A stretch of 64,000 nucleotides of DNA from Variovorax paradoxus (lineage in GTDB: Bacteria; Pseudomonadota; Gammaproteobacteria; Burkholderiales; Burkholderiaceae_C). The stretch covers positions 186,001-250,000 of the forward strand of contig NZ_JAUSXL010000002.1 of assembly GCF_030815975.1 (NCBI RefSeq), in the 5' to 3' direction. Positions 38,373 to 46,174 of this stretch are shown piece after piece. Position numbers and translations under genes: made by a program. The notes under the pieces were generated by a model that saw only the letters and a list, made by a program, of their open reading frames with translations, searched no databases and had not been told where the DNA came from. Positions within the stretch are counted from its first letter, which is position 1; each line of letters opens with the position of its first letter.

Positions 38373-39584
38373 TCAAATCAGGAGCACGTCGCCCAGGCGC
38401 AGCGTGTACAGCGGGCCTTTGCGCCACAGGTCTTCGAGCGGCTCGGCGCGCGGCATCAGCAGCTCCCTCAGCAGCGGTTCGATGGGCGTGGACGGATCGG
38501 CCAGCAGCACGTAGCGCGGATCTTCGTTCGCGGTTTCCTCGGCGAGCGGGGCGATCCAGTCCAGCGCCACCAGCGTTTCGAGCACCGGCACCACCTGCAG
38601 CGCATCGACCCGCATGCGCGTGACGAGTTCGGTGGCACCCATGCCCTTGGCCGGCGTGGCGCGCGCCCGCGCCAGGTGCTGCAGCACCTCCATGGCCAGC
38701 TGCAGCGGCCAACCGGACCGCCCGCCGCGGCGCGCAACGCCGGTCAGCAGGCTCGGCAGATAGGCGGCGATGACCGCGCCCAGCAGCACGATCACCCAGG
38801 CCACGTAGATCCACACCAGCAGGATCGGCACCGTGGCGAAGGCACCGTAGAGCACCGAATAGGTCGGCACCAGGCTCAGGTAGTAGCCCAGCACACGCTT
38901 GGCGATCTCGATGGCAGCCGCCACGAAGACGCCGCCGGCCCAGGCATGCGACCAGCGCACGTTGGTGTTGGGCACGTAGTGGTAGAGCGAGGCCATGCCG
39001 GCCGCGAGCAGCACGAATTCGAAGGTGTCGAAAAACAGCTTGAGAATGCTTCCGCCCACCACGTCGCGCGATGCGGCGAAAACATACGAGGTGGTCGAGA
39101 GGCTCACCGCCAGGATCAGAGGGCCGAGCGTGATGGCGGCCCAGTAGATCAGCACGCGCTGCGCAAAGGGCCGGGGCGAGCGCACGCGCCAGATGTTGTT
39201 GAGCGTCTTGTCGATGGTGAGGATCAGCGCAATGGCGGTGATCAGCAGCACCACCAGGCCCGCGATGCCCAGGCCGCCCGCCTTGCTCGAGAACTGGTTC
39301 AGGTAGCCCAGCACCTGGCGCGCGATGTTGTCGGGAATCAGGCTCTCGATGAGCCAGCGCTGCAGCCGCCCCTGCAGCTTGGCGAACATCGGAAACACGG
39401 TAAAAAGCGCCAGCGCCACCGTGAAGAACGGCACCATCGCAATGGTGGTGGTGAAGGTGAGGCTGCTGGCCGTGAGGCCGAGCCGGTCTTCGCGGAAACG
39501 CTCGCCCAGCACCGCCGCGGTGTTGCCCCACGGAAAGCGCGAAAGATCCCTCCAGAGCTGCCGACGATTCATGGCCGGTATCAT
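38373..39584 (-). CDS. YihY family inner-membrane protein
   Basis: An integral membrane protein of 403 residues with about six hydrophobic helices in the first 280 residues, the conserved LTASSLTFTTTIAMVPFFTVAL near residue 35 and GGSILKLFFDTFEFVLLAAGMASLYHYVPN later. The C-terminal cytosolic domain looks winged-helix-like. The family was once called RNase BN, wrongly; its transport or structural role is unknown. The start is either ATG 39584 or ATG 39572, with little to separate them. It is divergent from the DUF2069 gene. Confidence 0.92.
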   Translation of the reverse strand: MIPAMNRRQLWRDLSRFPWGNTAAVLGERFREDRLGLTASSLTFTTTIAMVPFFTVALALFTVFPMFAKLQGRLQRWLIESLIPDNIARQVLGYLNQFSSKAGGLGIAGLVVLLITAIALILTIDKTLNNIWRVRSPRPFAQRVLIYWAAITLGPLILAVSLSTTSYVFAASRDVVGGSILKLFFDTFEFVLLAAGMASLYHYVPNTNVRWSHAWAGGVFVAAAIEIAKRVLGYYLSLVPTYSVLYGAFATVPILLVWIYVAWVIVLLGAVIAAYLPSLLTGVARRGGRSGWPLQLAMEVLQHLARARATPAKGMGATELVTRMRVDALQVVPVLETLVALDWIAPLAEETANEDPRYVLLADPSTPIEPLLRELLMPRAEPLEDLWRKGPLYTLRLGDVLLI

Positions 39585-39595
39585 AAGAACCTGAA

Positions 39596-39628
39596 CCCTC
39601 CCCCAAGTCTTCGCGCACTTCGTGTCGC
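39596..39628. repeat. REP-like fragment (CTTCGTGTCGC family)
   Basis: A 23-base block at 39606-39628, beginning AGTCTTCGCGC and ending ACTTCGTGTCGC, is identical to blocks at 58703-58725 and 58801-58823. The pyrimidine-rich lead-in CCCTCCCCCA also resembles those copies. It is a single shortened member of the dispersed family, located between the divergent YihY and DUF2069 genes. Confidence 0.75.
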
Positions 39629-39649
39629 AGGTTCCGCGGTGCTCCGCCC

Positions 39650-40057
39650 ATGAAAACCATCACACCGCCAGCCTCTTCTTCCGTTCGCGCCACCCGCTGG
39701 CTTGCCGTGGGCAGCCTCGTCGGGCTGATCGTGCTGGGCCTGGCCTGGGAGCTGTGGCTCGCGCCGCTGCGGCCCGGCGGCTCGCTGCTGGCGCTCAAGG
39801 TGCTGCCGCTGGTCATTCCGCTCGCGGGGCTCTGGAAGAACCGCATGTACACCTACCGCTGGGTCAGCCTGATGATCTGGCTCTATTTCACCGAGGGCGT
39901 GGTGCGCGCCTGGAGCGACATCAACGGCGTGGGGCAGGTGCTCGCGCTCGTCGAGGTGCTGCTGTGCCTCATGCTCTTCGCGGCCTGCGCCTGGCATGTG
40001 AGGCTGCGCCTGCGCAACGCCAAGGCCGCCCGCCAACTGGAGGTTTCCACCCCATGA
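39650..40057 (+). CDS. DUF2069 domain-containing membrane protein
   Basis: A 135-residue protein with about four hydrophobic helices (around 17-37, 47-62, 72-85 and 95-113) and the WKNRMYTYRWVSLMIWLYFTEG family pattern. DUF2069 proteins are predicted inner-membrane proteins of unknown function. Its stop overlaps the ATG of the flavin oxidase gene (ATGA), so the two are translationally linked. A REP-like repeat fragment lies just upstream of its start. Confidence 0.87.
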   Translation: MKTITPPASSSVRATRWLAVGSLVGLIVLGLAWELWLAPLRPGGSLLALKVLPLVIPLAGLWKNRMYTYRWVSLMIWLYFTEGVVRAWSDINGVGQVLALVEVLLCLMLFAACAWHVRLRLRNAKAARQLEVSTP

Positions 40058-41490
40058 CGACTTCTGCTTCTTCCGCTTCGCTGATCGATCAACTGCGCGC
40101 CATTGTCGGCGCCCCGCACGTGCTGAACGAGGGCGACCTCACCGCCTACGAGCAGGACTGGCGCAAGCGCGCGCGCGGCAAGTCGCTGGCAGTGGTGCGG
40201 CCCGCCAATGCGCAGCAGGTGGCCGACGTGGTCAAGGCCTGCGCCGCGGCCGGCACGGCCATCGTGCCGCAGGGCGGCAACACCGGCCTGGCCGTGGGCT
40301 CCATTCCCGACGAGAGCGGCACGCAGGTGGTGCTGAGCCTGCAGCGGCTGAACGCCATCCGCACCATCGACGCGGCCAACCTCACGATGACGGTGGAAGC
40401 CGGCTGCATCCTGCAGACCCTGCAGGAGGCGGCCGAGAAGCAGGGCTTCCTGTTCCCGCTGAGCCTCGCGGCCGAGGGCAGCTGCACCATCGGCGGCAAT
40501 CTTGCGACCAATGCCGGCGGCACGCAGGTGGTTCGCTACGGCAACACGCGCGACCTGTGCCTGGGCCTCGAAGTGGTCACGCCGCAGGGCGAGATCTGGG
40601 AAGGCACCAGCGGCCTGCGCAAGGACAACACCGGCTACGACCTGCGCGACCTGATGATCGGCAGCGAAGGCACGCTGGGCATCATCACCGCGGCCACGAT
40701 GAAGCTCTACCCGCTGCCCGCCGCGCAGCTCACGGCCTGGGCCGCGGTGCCCTCGCTCGACCACGCGGTGACGCTGCTGGGCCTGGCGCACAAGCAGCTG
40801 GGCTCGGGCCTCACGGGCTTCGAGGTGATGGGCCGGTTTGCGCTGAGCCTGGTCGACAAGCACATGCCCCAACTGCGCGTGCCGTTCATCGGGGATGCCG
40901 CAGTTCCGTACTGCGTTTTGCTCGAGAACTCCGACAGCGAATCCGAAGACCATGCGCGCGCGCGCTTCGAGGCGCTGCTCGAAACCGCTTTCGAAGACGG
41001 CTGCGTGACCGATGCGGTGGTGGCAGAGAACCTCGCGCAGGCGCACCAGCTCTGGCACATCCGCGAGAGCATTCCGCTCGCGCAGGCCGAAGAAGGCCTG
41101 AACATCAAGCACGACATCTCGATTCCCGTGTCGCGCATTCCGGCCTTCGTGGAAGAAACCGATGCGCTGCTGGCGCGCGAGATTGCCGGCGTGCGGCTGG
41201 TGAACTTCGGCCACCTGGGCGACGGCAACCTGCACTACAACGTGCAGGCGCCGGAGAACATCGACACCAAGGCCTTCCTGAAGAACGAGGAAGAGCGCAT
41301 CAACACGCTGGTGTACGACGCGGTCGAGAAGTTCGGCGGCTCGTTCTCGGCCGAGCATGGCGTGGGCTCGCTCAAGGTCGACAAGCTCGAGAAGCACAAG
41401 TCGCCGGTGGCGCTGGAGATGATGCGGGCGATCAAGCGCGGACTCGATCCGAAGAACACGCTCAACCCCGGACGTGTGATCCGCGTCTAG
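40054..41490 (+). CDS. FAD-binding oxidase, GlcD/D-2-hydroxyacid dehydrogenase type
   Basis: A 478-residue flavoenzyme with an N-terminal FAD-binding PCMH domain (VVRPANAQQVADVV, then PQGGNTGLAVGS) and a C-terminal GlcD-type domain. The latter has the metal/substrate motif VNFGHLGDGNLHYN and SAEHGVGSLK. The family oxidises D-lactate, glycolate or D-2-hydroxyglutarate, and the exact substrate cannot be fixed. It is translationally coupled to the DUF2069 gene. Its stop codon overlaps that of the convergent nitrile hydratase accessory gene by four bases. Confidence 0.92.
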   Translation: MTTSASSASLIDQLRAIVGAPHVLNEGDLTAYEQDWRKRARGKSLAVVRPANAQQVADVVKACAAAGTAIVPQGGNTGLAVGSIPDESGTQVVLSLQRLNAIRTIDAANLTMTVEAGCILQTLQEAAEKQGFLFPLSLAAEGSCTIGGNLATNAGGTQVVRYGNTRDLCLGLEVVTPQGEIWEGTSGLRKDNTGYDLRDLMIGSEGTLGIITAATMKLYPLPAAQLTAWAAVPSLDHAVTLLGLAHKQLGSGLTGFEVMGRFALSLVDKHMPQLRVPFIGDAAVPYCVLLENSDSESEDHARARFEALLETAFEDGCVTDAVVAENLAQAHQLWHIRESIPLAQAEEGLNIKHDISIPVSRIPAFVEETDALLAREIAGVRLVNFGHLGDGNLHYNVQAPENIDTKAFLKNEEERINTLVYDAVEKFGGSFSAEHGVGSLKVDKLEKHKSPVALEMMRAIKRGLDPKNTLNPGRVIRV

Positions 41491-41861
41491 CCGGGAAAGT
41501 CCTCGCCGCGCAACTCGATCGGCTGGCCGTGCGGCGTGCGGTCGGCCGCATGGTCCCAGGCGCGGCGGTAGCGCGCGAGTTCATCGTCGGAACTGGCACC
41601 CTTGCGCGCGACCAGACTTTCGAGCGCGGCGAGCCAGTGGCGATAGTAGGTGCTGCCGGTGTCGGGGTCGCCCGCGGCCTGCGCGGCCGCGATCTGCGCC
41701 GCGAGCGCTTCGGCCCATTCAACCCAAGTGAACAGGCTGCGCTCGTGCAGCGCCAGCGTCATCGCGAAGGCCTGGGCTTCCCACGGCGCGTTGAACACCG
41801 GCCCGTCGGCATCGCGCGGCATGCCGGGGGCGAGCGCGAGCGGTGGCATGCCGCTCTTCAT
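41487..41861 (-). CDS. Nitrile hydratase accessory protein (activator, P14K-like)
   Basis: A 124-residue protein resembling the N-terminal half of nitrile hydratase beta subunits (PVFNAPWEAQAFAMTLALHE... YYRHWLAALESLVARKG). Such small proteins act as self-subunit-swapping cobalt chaperones for the alpha subunit. ATG 41861 overlaps the stop of the beta-subunit gene (ATGA). The gene order alpha, beta, accessory is typical of cobalt-type systems. Its 3' end overlaps the convergent flavin oxidase stop. Confidence 0.88.
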   Translation of the reverse strand: MKSGMPPLALAPGMPRDADGPVFNAPWEAQAFAMTLALHERSLFTWVEWAEALAAQIAAAQAAGDPDTGSTYYRHWLAALESLVARKGASSDDELARYRRAWDHAADRTPHGQPIELRGEDFPG

Positions 41862-42523
41862 GCGGCGGGCTCCAGGTAGCTTTCCCAGGCGTCGACCGAC
41901 ACCGCGAGGTTCTGGCGCGGCGCGCCTTCGCCCCAGAGCTCGGCCTCGTCGAAGACCACGGTGTAGAGCCACTGCGGCTGCTCGCCCTGGCCCTGCGCGT
42001 TCGCATCGGCGAACACATGCGCGCCGTGGACATGCTCGATCACGCCGCGCTTGCCCTGCACGTAGCCCGGGAGCCGCGTGTGGTGGTCGGCCTTGCCGGG
42101 GCGCATGCGCACCGGCTCGCCGACGGCAAAGCGCGCCGGCCCCGGCTCGGGGCGTTCGGTGGGCGAGCCCTTGGCCAGCACGGACTGAACGTTGGCGGCC
42201 TGCAGCACACGAGCGACCGGTGCCGCGGGATGGCGCATTTCGCCGGATGCGAGTTCGTCCGGAAAAACCTGGCCGCGCTGCAGCATCAGCTGCTCCAGCG
42301 CGCCGAGCCAGATCTGGTAGTAGCTCAGGTTTCCGTAGTCCGGCAGTGTCTCGCGCACGGCGCGGCTCGCATCGATGTTCCAGGAGCCGGTCGCGCCCAT
42401 GGCGAGCGTGAGCGCCAGCGCGCGCGGCTCCCACGCGGCGTGGAACAGCTCGCCCTCGGGCTCGGGCGTGACCGGTCCGAAACCGGGCTGGCCGCCGAGG
42501 TCGGCATGGGTGACATAGCTCAT
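41858..42523 (-). CDS. nthB: Nitrile hydratase beta subunit
   Basis: Second subunit of the cytosolic enzyme that hydrates nitriles to amides. The 221-residue length is normal. The protein shows the beta-subunit N-terminal helix part ([22 protein letters not shown]) and the C-terminal SH3-like barrel with [21 protein letters not shown] and the [13 protein letters not shown] ending. It overlaps the alpha-subunit gene upstream and the accessory gene downstream by four bases each. Confidence 0.95.
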   Translation of the reverse strand: MSYVTHADLGGQPGFGPVTPEPEGELFHAAWEPRALALTLAMGATGSWNIDASRAVRETLPDYGNLSYYQIWLGALEQLMLQRGQVFPDELASGEMRHPAAPVARVLQAANVQSVLAKGSPTERPEPGPARFAVGEPVRMRPGKADHHTRLPGYVQGKRGVIEHVHGAHVFADANAQGQGEQPQWLYTVVFDEAELWGEGAPRQNLAVSVDAWESYLEPAA

Positions 42524-43164
42524 GCGGCACTCCCTGGCGTTGCGGGAGCTTCCACCCGCCGCGTGCCGATCATCGAATCGCGCGTGACCAGTGCGGCAAG
42601 CTCTTCTTCGCTCATGCCTTCGGTGCCTTCCGGGCGCTGCGGTATGACGAGGTAGCGCACCTCGGCGGTCGAATCCCAGACCCGGATGCGCGTCGATTCG
42701 GGCAGCACCGTGCCGAAATCGGCCAGCACGCCGCGCGGGTCCTTCACGGCCCGCGAGCGGTACGGCGCGCTCTTGTACCAGGTGGGCGGCAGGCCGAGCA
42801 CCGGCCAGGGATAGCAGCTGCAGAGCGTGCAGACGACCATGTGGTGCTGCTCCGCGGTGTTCTCCACCGCCACCATGTGCTCGCCCTGCCGGCCGGTGTA
42901 GCCCAGCGAGGCAATGGCCGCCGTGGCATCCCTCAGCAGCCAGTCGTGGAATTCTTGATCGACCCAGGCCCTGGCCACCACGCGCGCGCCGTTGCGCGGG
43001 CCGATGCGGGTCTGGTAGGTGTCGATCAGCGCGTCGAGTGCAGCCGGATCGATGTAGCCCTTCCGGGTGAGCACGCTTTCGAGCGCCCGCACGCGCAGGT
43101 CCATCTCGCCGGGCTCGCTGTGTTCGTGGCCGCCATGCCCATGGTCGTGGTGCTGTTCGCTCAT
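42520..43164 (-). CDS. nthA: Nitrile hydratase alpha subunit, cobalt type
   Basis: Catalytic subunit of 214 residues that binds the metal through the claw motif CTLCSC (C112, C115, S116, C117). Thr in the second position is the usual mark of non-corrin cobalt enzymes rather than iron ones. The N-terminus is His-rich ([11 protein letters not shown]), which could bind metal. ATG 43164 gives the typical start, whereas the frame is open further upstream. No amidase gene is next to the cluster, so the amide product must be handled elsewhere. It is divergent from thyA with a 58-base gap. Confidence 0.95.
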   Translation of the reverse strand: MSEQHHDHGHGGHEHSEPGEMDLRVRALESVLTRKGYIDPAALDALIDTYQTRIGPRNGARVVARAWVDQEFHDWLLRDATAAIASLGYTGRQGEHMVAVENTAEQHHMVVCTLCSCYPWPVLGLPPTWYKSAPYRSRAVKDPRGVLADFGTVLPESTRIRVWDSTAEVRYLVIPQRPEGTEGMSEEELAALVTRDSMIGTRRVEAPATPGSAA

Positions 43165-43222
43165 GCCTGCGATGCTACGCGCTGGCACTTAAAATTCGAA
43201 CACCCGCTCCGCCAGCCCTACC

Positions 43223-44065
43223 ATGACCTCCACCTCCACCCGCCCCGTCCGCTCCCAGTACGAAGACTTCATGCGCCACGTGGACACCCATGGCGTCCAC
43301 AAGAGCGACCGCACCGGCACCGGCACCAAGAGCGTGTTCGGCCACCAGATGCGCTTCGACCTGAACGAAGGCTTTCCGCTGGTGACCACCAAGAAGGTGC
43401 ACCTGCGGTCCATCATCCAGGAACTGCTGTGGTTTTTGACCGGCTCCAGCAACAACAACTGGCTCAAGGAGCGCGGCGTCACCATCTGGGACGAGTGGGC
43501 GCGCGAAGACGGCGACCTGGGCCCGGTGTACGGCGTGCAATGGCGCAGCTGGCCCACGCCGGACGGCGGCCACATCGACCAGATCTCCGAAGTCATCAAG
43601 ACGCTGAAGACCAACCCCGATTCGCGCCGCATCATCGTGAGCGCATGGAACGTGGCCGAGCTCTCGAAGATGGCGCTCATGCCCTGCCACGCCTTCTTCC
43701 AGTTCTACGTGGCGCCGCCGCAGGCGCCGGGCGGGCGCGGCAGGCTGAGCTGCCAGCTCTACCAGCGCAGCGCCGACATCTTTCTGGGCGTGCCCTTCAA
43801 CATCGCGAGCTACGCGCTGCTCACGCACATGATGGCGCAGCAGTGCGAACTCGACGTGGGCGACTTCATCTGGACCGGCGGCGACTGCCACATCTACAGC
43901 AACCACGCCGAGCAGGTGGCGCTGCAGCTGAGCCGCGCGCCCTACCCGTACCCCACGCTCCACATCAAGCGCAAGCCGGCCTCGATCTTCGACTACCAGT
44001 ACGAAGACTTCGAGGTGCTCGACTACAGGCACCACGACCCCATCAAGGCGCCCGTGGCGGTATAA
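43223..44065 (+). CDS. thyA: Thymidylate synthase
   Basis: Methylates dUMP to dTMP with methylenetetrahydrofolate, producing dihydrofolate. The 280-residue protein has the catalytic Cys155 in [12 protein letters not shown], the phosphate-binding [20 protein letters not shown] block, and the C-terminal [11 protein letters not shown] tail that closes the active site. The gene is followed four bases later by folA, which recycles its dihydrofolate product, a common operon pairing. Confidence 0.98.
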   Translation: MTSTSTRPVRSQYEDFMRHVDTHGVHKSDRTGTGTKSVFGHQMRFDLNEGFPLVTTKKVHLRSIIQELLWFLTGSSNNNWLKERGVTIWDEWAREDGDLGPVYGVQWRSWPTPDGGHIDQISEVIKTLKTNPDSRRIIVSAWNVAELSKMALMPCHAFFQFYVAPPQAPGGRGRLSCQLYQRSADIFLGVPFNIASYALLTHMMAQQCELDVGDFIWTGGDCHIYSNHAEQVALQLSRAPYPYPTLHIKRKPASIFDYQYEDFEVLDYRHHDPIKAPVAV

Positions 44066-44069
44066 GCCC

Positions 44070-44603
44070 ATGTCCGACCTCGCCACGACACCGCGCATCC
44101 ACCTGATCTTCGCGCGCGCCGCCAACGGCGTGATCGGTGCCAATGGCTTCATGCCCTGGCACCTGCCTGAAGACCTGGCGCACTTCAAGCAGCAGACCGG
44201 CGGCGCGCCGGTCGTCATGGGCCGCAAGACCTGGGACTCGCTGCCGCCGCGTTTCCGGCCGCTGCCCGGCCGCTGGAACATCGTCGTGACGCGGCAGGAC
44301 GATTGGAAGGCCGAAGGCGCGCAGCGTGCGGGCAGCCTGCAGGAGGCGCTCTCGCTGTGCGAGGATTCGCAAGTGCCCGATGTCTGGATCATCGGTGGCG
44401 CGCAGATCTATGCCGAGGCCGAGCCGCTGGCACAGCAGGCCGTCGTCACCGAGATCGCGCGCGACTACGAAGGCGACGCGCATGCGCCGGAACTCAGCCC
44501 TTCCGAATGGCGAGAAACAAAGCGCGAATCGCATGTCTCGGCGAAGGAAGGCCTGCACTACAGCTTCGTGACCTACGAACGCGTCGCTGCGCCGAAGGCA
44601 TGA
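44070..44603 (+). CDS. folA: Dihydrofolate reductase
   Basis: NADPH-dependent reduction of dihydrofolate to tetrahydrofolate, the target of trimethoprim. The 177-residue protein has the expected start HLIFARAANGVIGANGFMPWHLPEDL with the active-site Trp and acid, the cofactor motif VVMGRKTWDSLP, and WIIGGAQIYAEA. It is somewhat longer than the E. coli enzyme at the C-terminus. Its stop overlaps the ATG of the next gene (ATGA). Confidence 0.97.
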   Translation: MSDLATTPRIHLIFARAANGVIGANGFMPWHLPEDLAHFKQQTGGAPVVMGRKTWDSLPPRFRPLPGRWNIVVTRQDDWKAEGAQRAGSLQEALSLCEDSQVPDVWIIGGAQIYAEAEPLAQQAVVTEIARDYEGDAHAPELSPSEWRETKRESHVSAKEGLHYSFVTYERVAAPKA

Positions 44604-45721
44604 ACGCAGGCGAGCCGCACGCCATCGCCCCGCCGCTGCGGCGCCGCTCCCTGGTGGTCGGCGCCGCATTGCTTTGCGGGCTTGCACCCGTGCAGGCGTT
44701 GCGCGCGGCCGAGCGGCTCGATCCCGACGAGGAAGCGCTCTTCATTCCCGGCACCGCGCGTCCCACCGGCGATGGCCGGCTCGAGGTCGACATCCATGCC
44801 TGGGTCTTCGAATCCGAGCGCCGCTGGGGCCTGAATGCCGCGTTCGCGCGCTACCTGGGCCTGAACCTGAAGAAGCTCTCGCCCGCGGCGCGGCTGCGCT
44901 TCAACCAGCGCACCGCGCTGTTCCATGCCGAGTCGGAAGAAGGCAAGGTGTTCGAGCTCGACTTCGAAGGCAGTGCCGCGCGCGTGGCCACGCCGCCTTC
45001 GGGCGACGACGGCCGCATGAACATGCGCATCGTCATCGATGCCCCCCGCACGCCGCCTTCCGGCGAGTGGCTGAAGTTCCATGCCGTGACCGGACCCGGC
45101 GAACTGCTGCATCGCTTCAGGGGCGAGGCATTGATCGTCCCCGCGCAGGGCCTGTCGATCATTTCGGACATCGACGACACCATCAAGCGCACGCAGGTGC
45201 GCGACCGGCGCGAGATGCTGCTGAACACGTTTGCACGGCGCTTCGAAGCGGCACCCGGCATGGCGGCGTACTACCGCGCGCTGGCAAAGGCACCGGACAC
45301 GCGCTTCCACTATCTCTCGGCCAGCCCGATGCAGCTGTACCCCGCGCTCGCCGACTTCCTTCGCGATGCGGACTTTCCCATGGGCAGCATGCACCTGCGC
45401 GAGAGCACGACCTGGCGCACGCTCATTCCCGGCGAGCAGGATTCGCGCACGCACAAGCTCGGCGTGATCGAGCGCCTGCTGGCCGACTTTCCGCAGCGCC
45501 GGTTCATGCTGGTGGGCGATTCGGGCGAAAGCGATCCCGAGATCTACGGGCAGGTCGTTCGCGCCCATCCCGGCCGCATCGACAGCGTCGCGATATGCGA
45601 CGTGACCGGCGAGGACAGCCGCGCCGAGCGCTATGCGGCTGCCTTCGAAGGCGTGGCCCCTGCCCTCTGGCAGATTCTTTCCTCCGAACGGGCCCCGGCA
45701 CCGATCCAGTTGGCAAGGTGA
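44600..45721 (+). CDS. App1 family phosphatase-domain protein
   Basis: A 373-residue protein with the App1 phosphatidate-phosphatase catalytic domain. The HAD-like motif I is IISDIDDTIKRT (DxDxT) near residue 190, followed by LSASPMQLYPAL and LVGDSGESDPEIYG as later HAD motifs. The N-terminus has a hydrophobic signal-like segment preceded by RRRS (about 14-36), so it may be exported. In fungi App1 dephosphorylates phosphatidate; bacterial members are poorly studied. It is translationally coupled to folA, an unexpected partner. Confidence 0.87.
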   Translation: MNAGEPHAIAPPLRRRSLVVGAALLCGLAPVQALRAAERLDPDEEALFIPGTARPTGDGRLEVDIHAWVFESERRWGLNAAFARYLGLNLKKLSPAARLRFNQRTALFHAESEEGKVFELDFEGSAARVATPPSGDDGRMNMRIVIDAPRTPPSGEWLKFHAVTGPGELLHRFRGEALIVPAQGLSIISDIDDTIKRTQVRDRREMLLNTFARRFEAAPGMAAYYRALAKAPDTRFHYLSASPMQLYPALADFLRDADFPMGSMHLRESTTWRTLIPGEQDSRTHKLGVIERLLADFPQRRFMLVGDSGESDPEIYGQVVRAHPGRIDSVAICDVTGEDSRAERYAAAFEGVAPALWQILSSERAPAPIQLAR

Positions 45722-45882
45722 GCACCCGCCGCCGAAACACTATCGGCACCTTCGTTTCCGGCGTTGGCGACAAAAGAACACTTAGGTACACATCGGAAAG
45801 TCGCGTGCATCGCAGGGATTAGGCAGAACTGTGATTTTTTCCGCAGAATGCTCGCTCCACCATCCAGACAAGGAGAGGGCCC

Positions 45883-46122
45883 ATGTCCATGGAGTTTCTT
45901 CGAGTCATCGCCGAGCAGAAGTTGCCATACGTCGTCCACACGCCAGCCGACATCGACAGGCTGCGCGTGCTGCGTGCGGCCGAACTGGTGACCGCTTTCA
46001 TTCCGCCGTCCAGCCACGCGCCGGACGACCGGGCGATACGCCATCTCGCCCAGGTGGAATCGATCACCGCCAAAGGCAAGCTGGCGCTGAACAAGGCCAC
46101 CTCGGCCTTCATCGAACTCTGA
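45883..46122 (+). CDS. Hypothetical protein, 79 residues
   Basis: The family was not recognised. The product is 79 residues with no signal peptide or membrane segment, and a mixed helical composition (MEFLRVIAEQKLPYVVHTPADIDRLRVLR...). A strong ribosome site AAGGAGAGGG precedes ATG 45883, with a second ATG at 45889, which supports its being a real gene. It stands alone between the thyA-folA-App1 operon and the convergent ligD operon. The upstream 160 bases hold no clear promoter. Confidence 0.7.
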   Translation: MSMEFLRVIAEQKLPYVVHTPADIDRLRVLRAAELVTAFIPPSSHAPDDRAIRHLAQVESITAKGKLALNKATSAFIEL

Positions 46123-46174
46123 GCTTCGAAGCAGCAGATGCGCCGGCGAGCCCCGCGATCCGCGTGGAGTGCAG

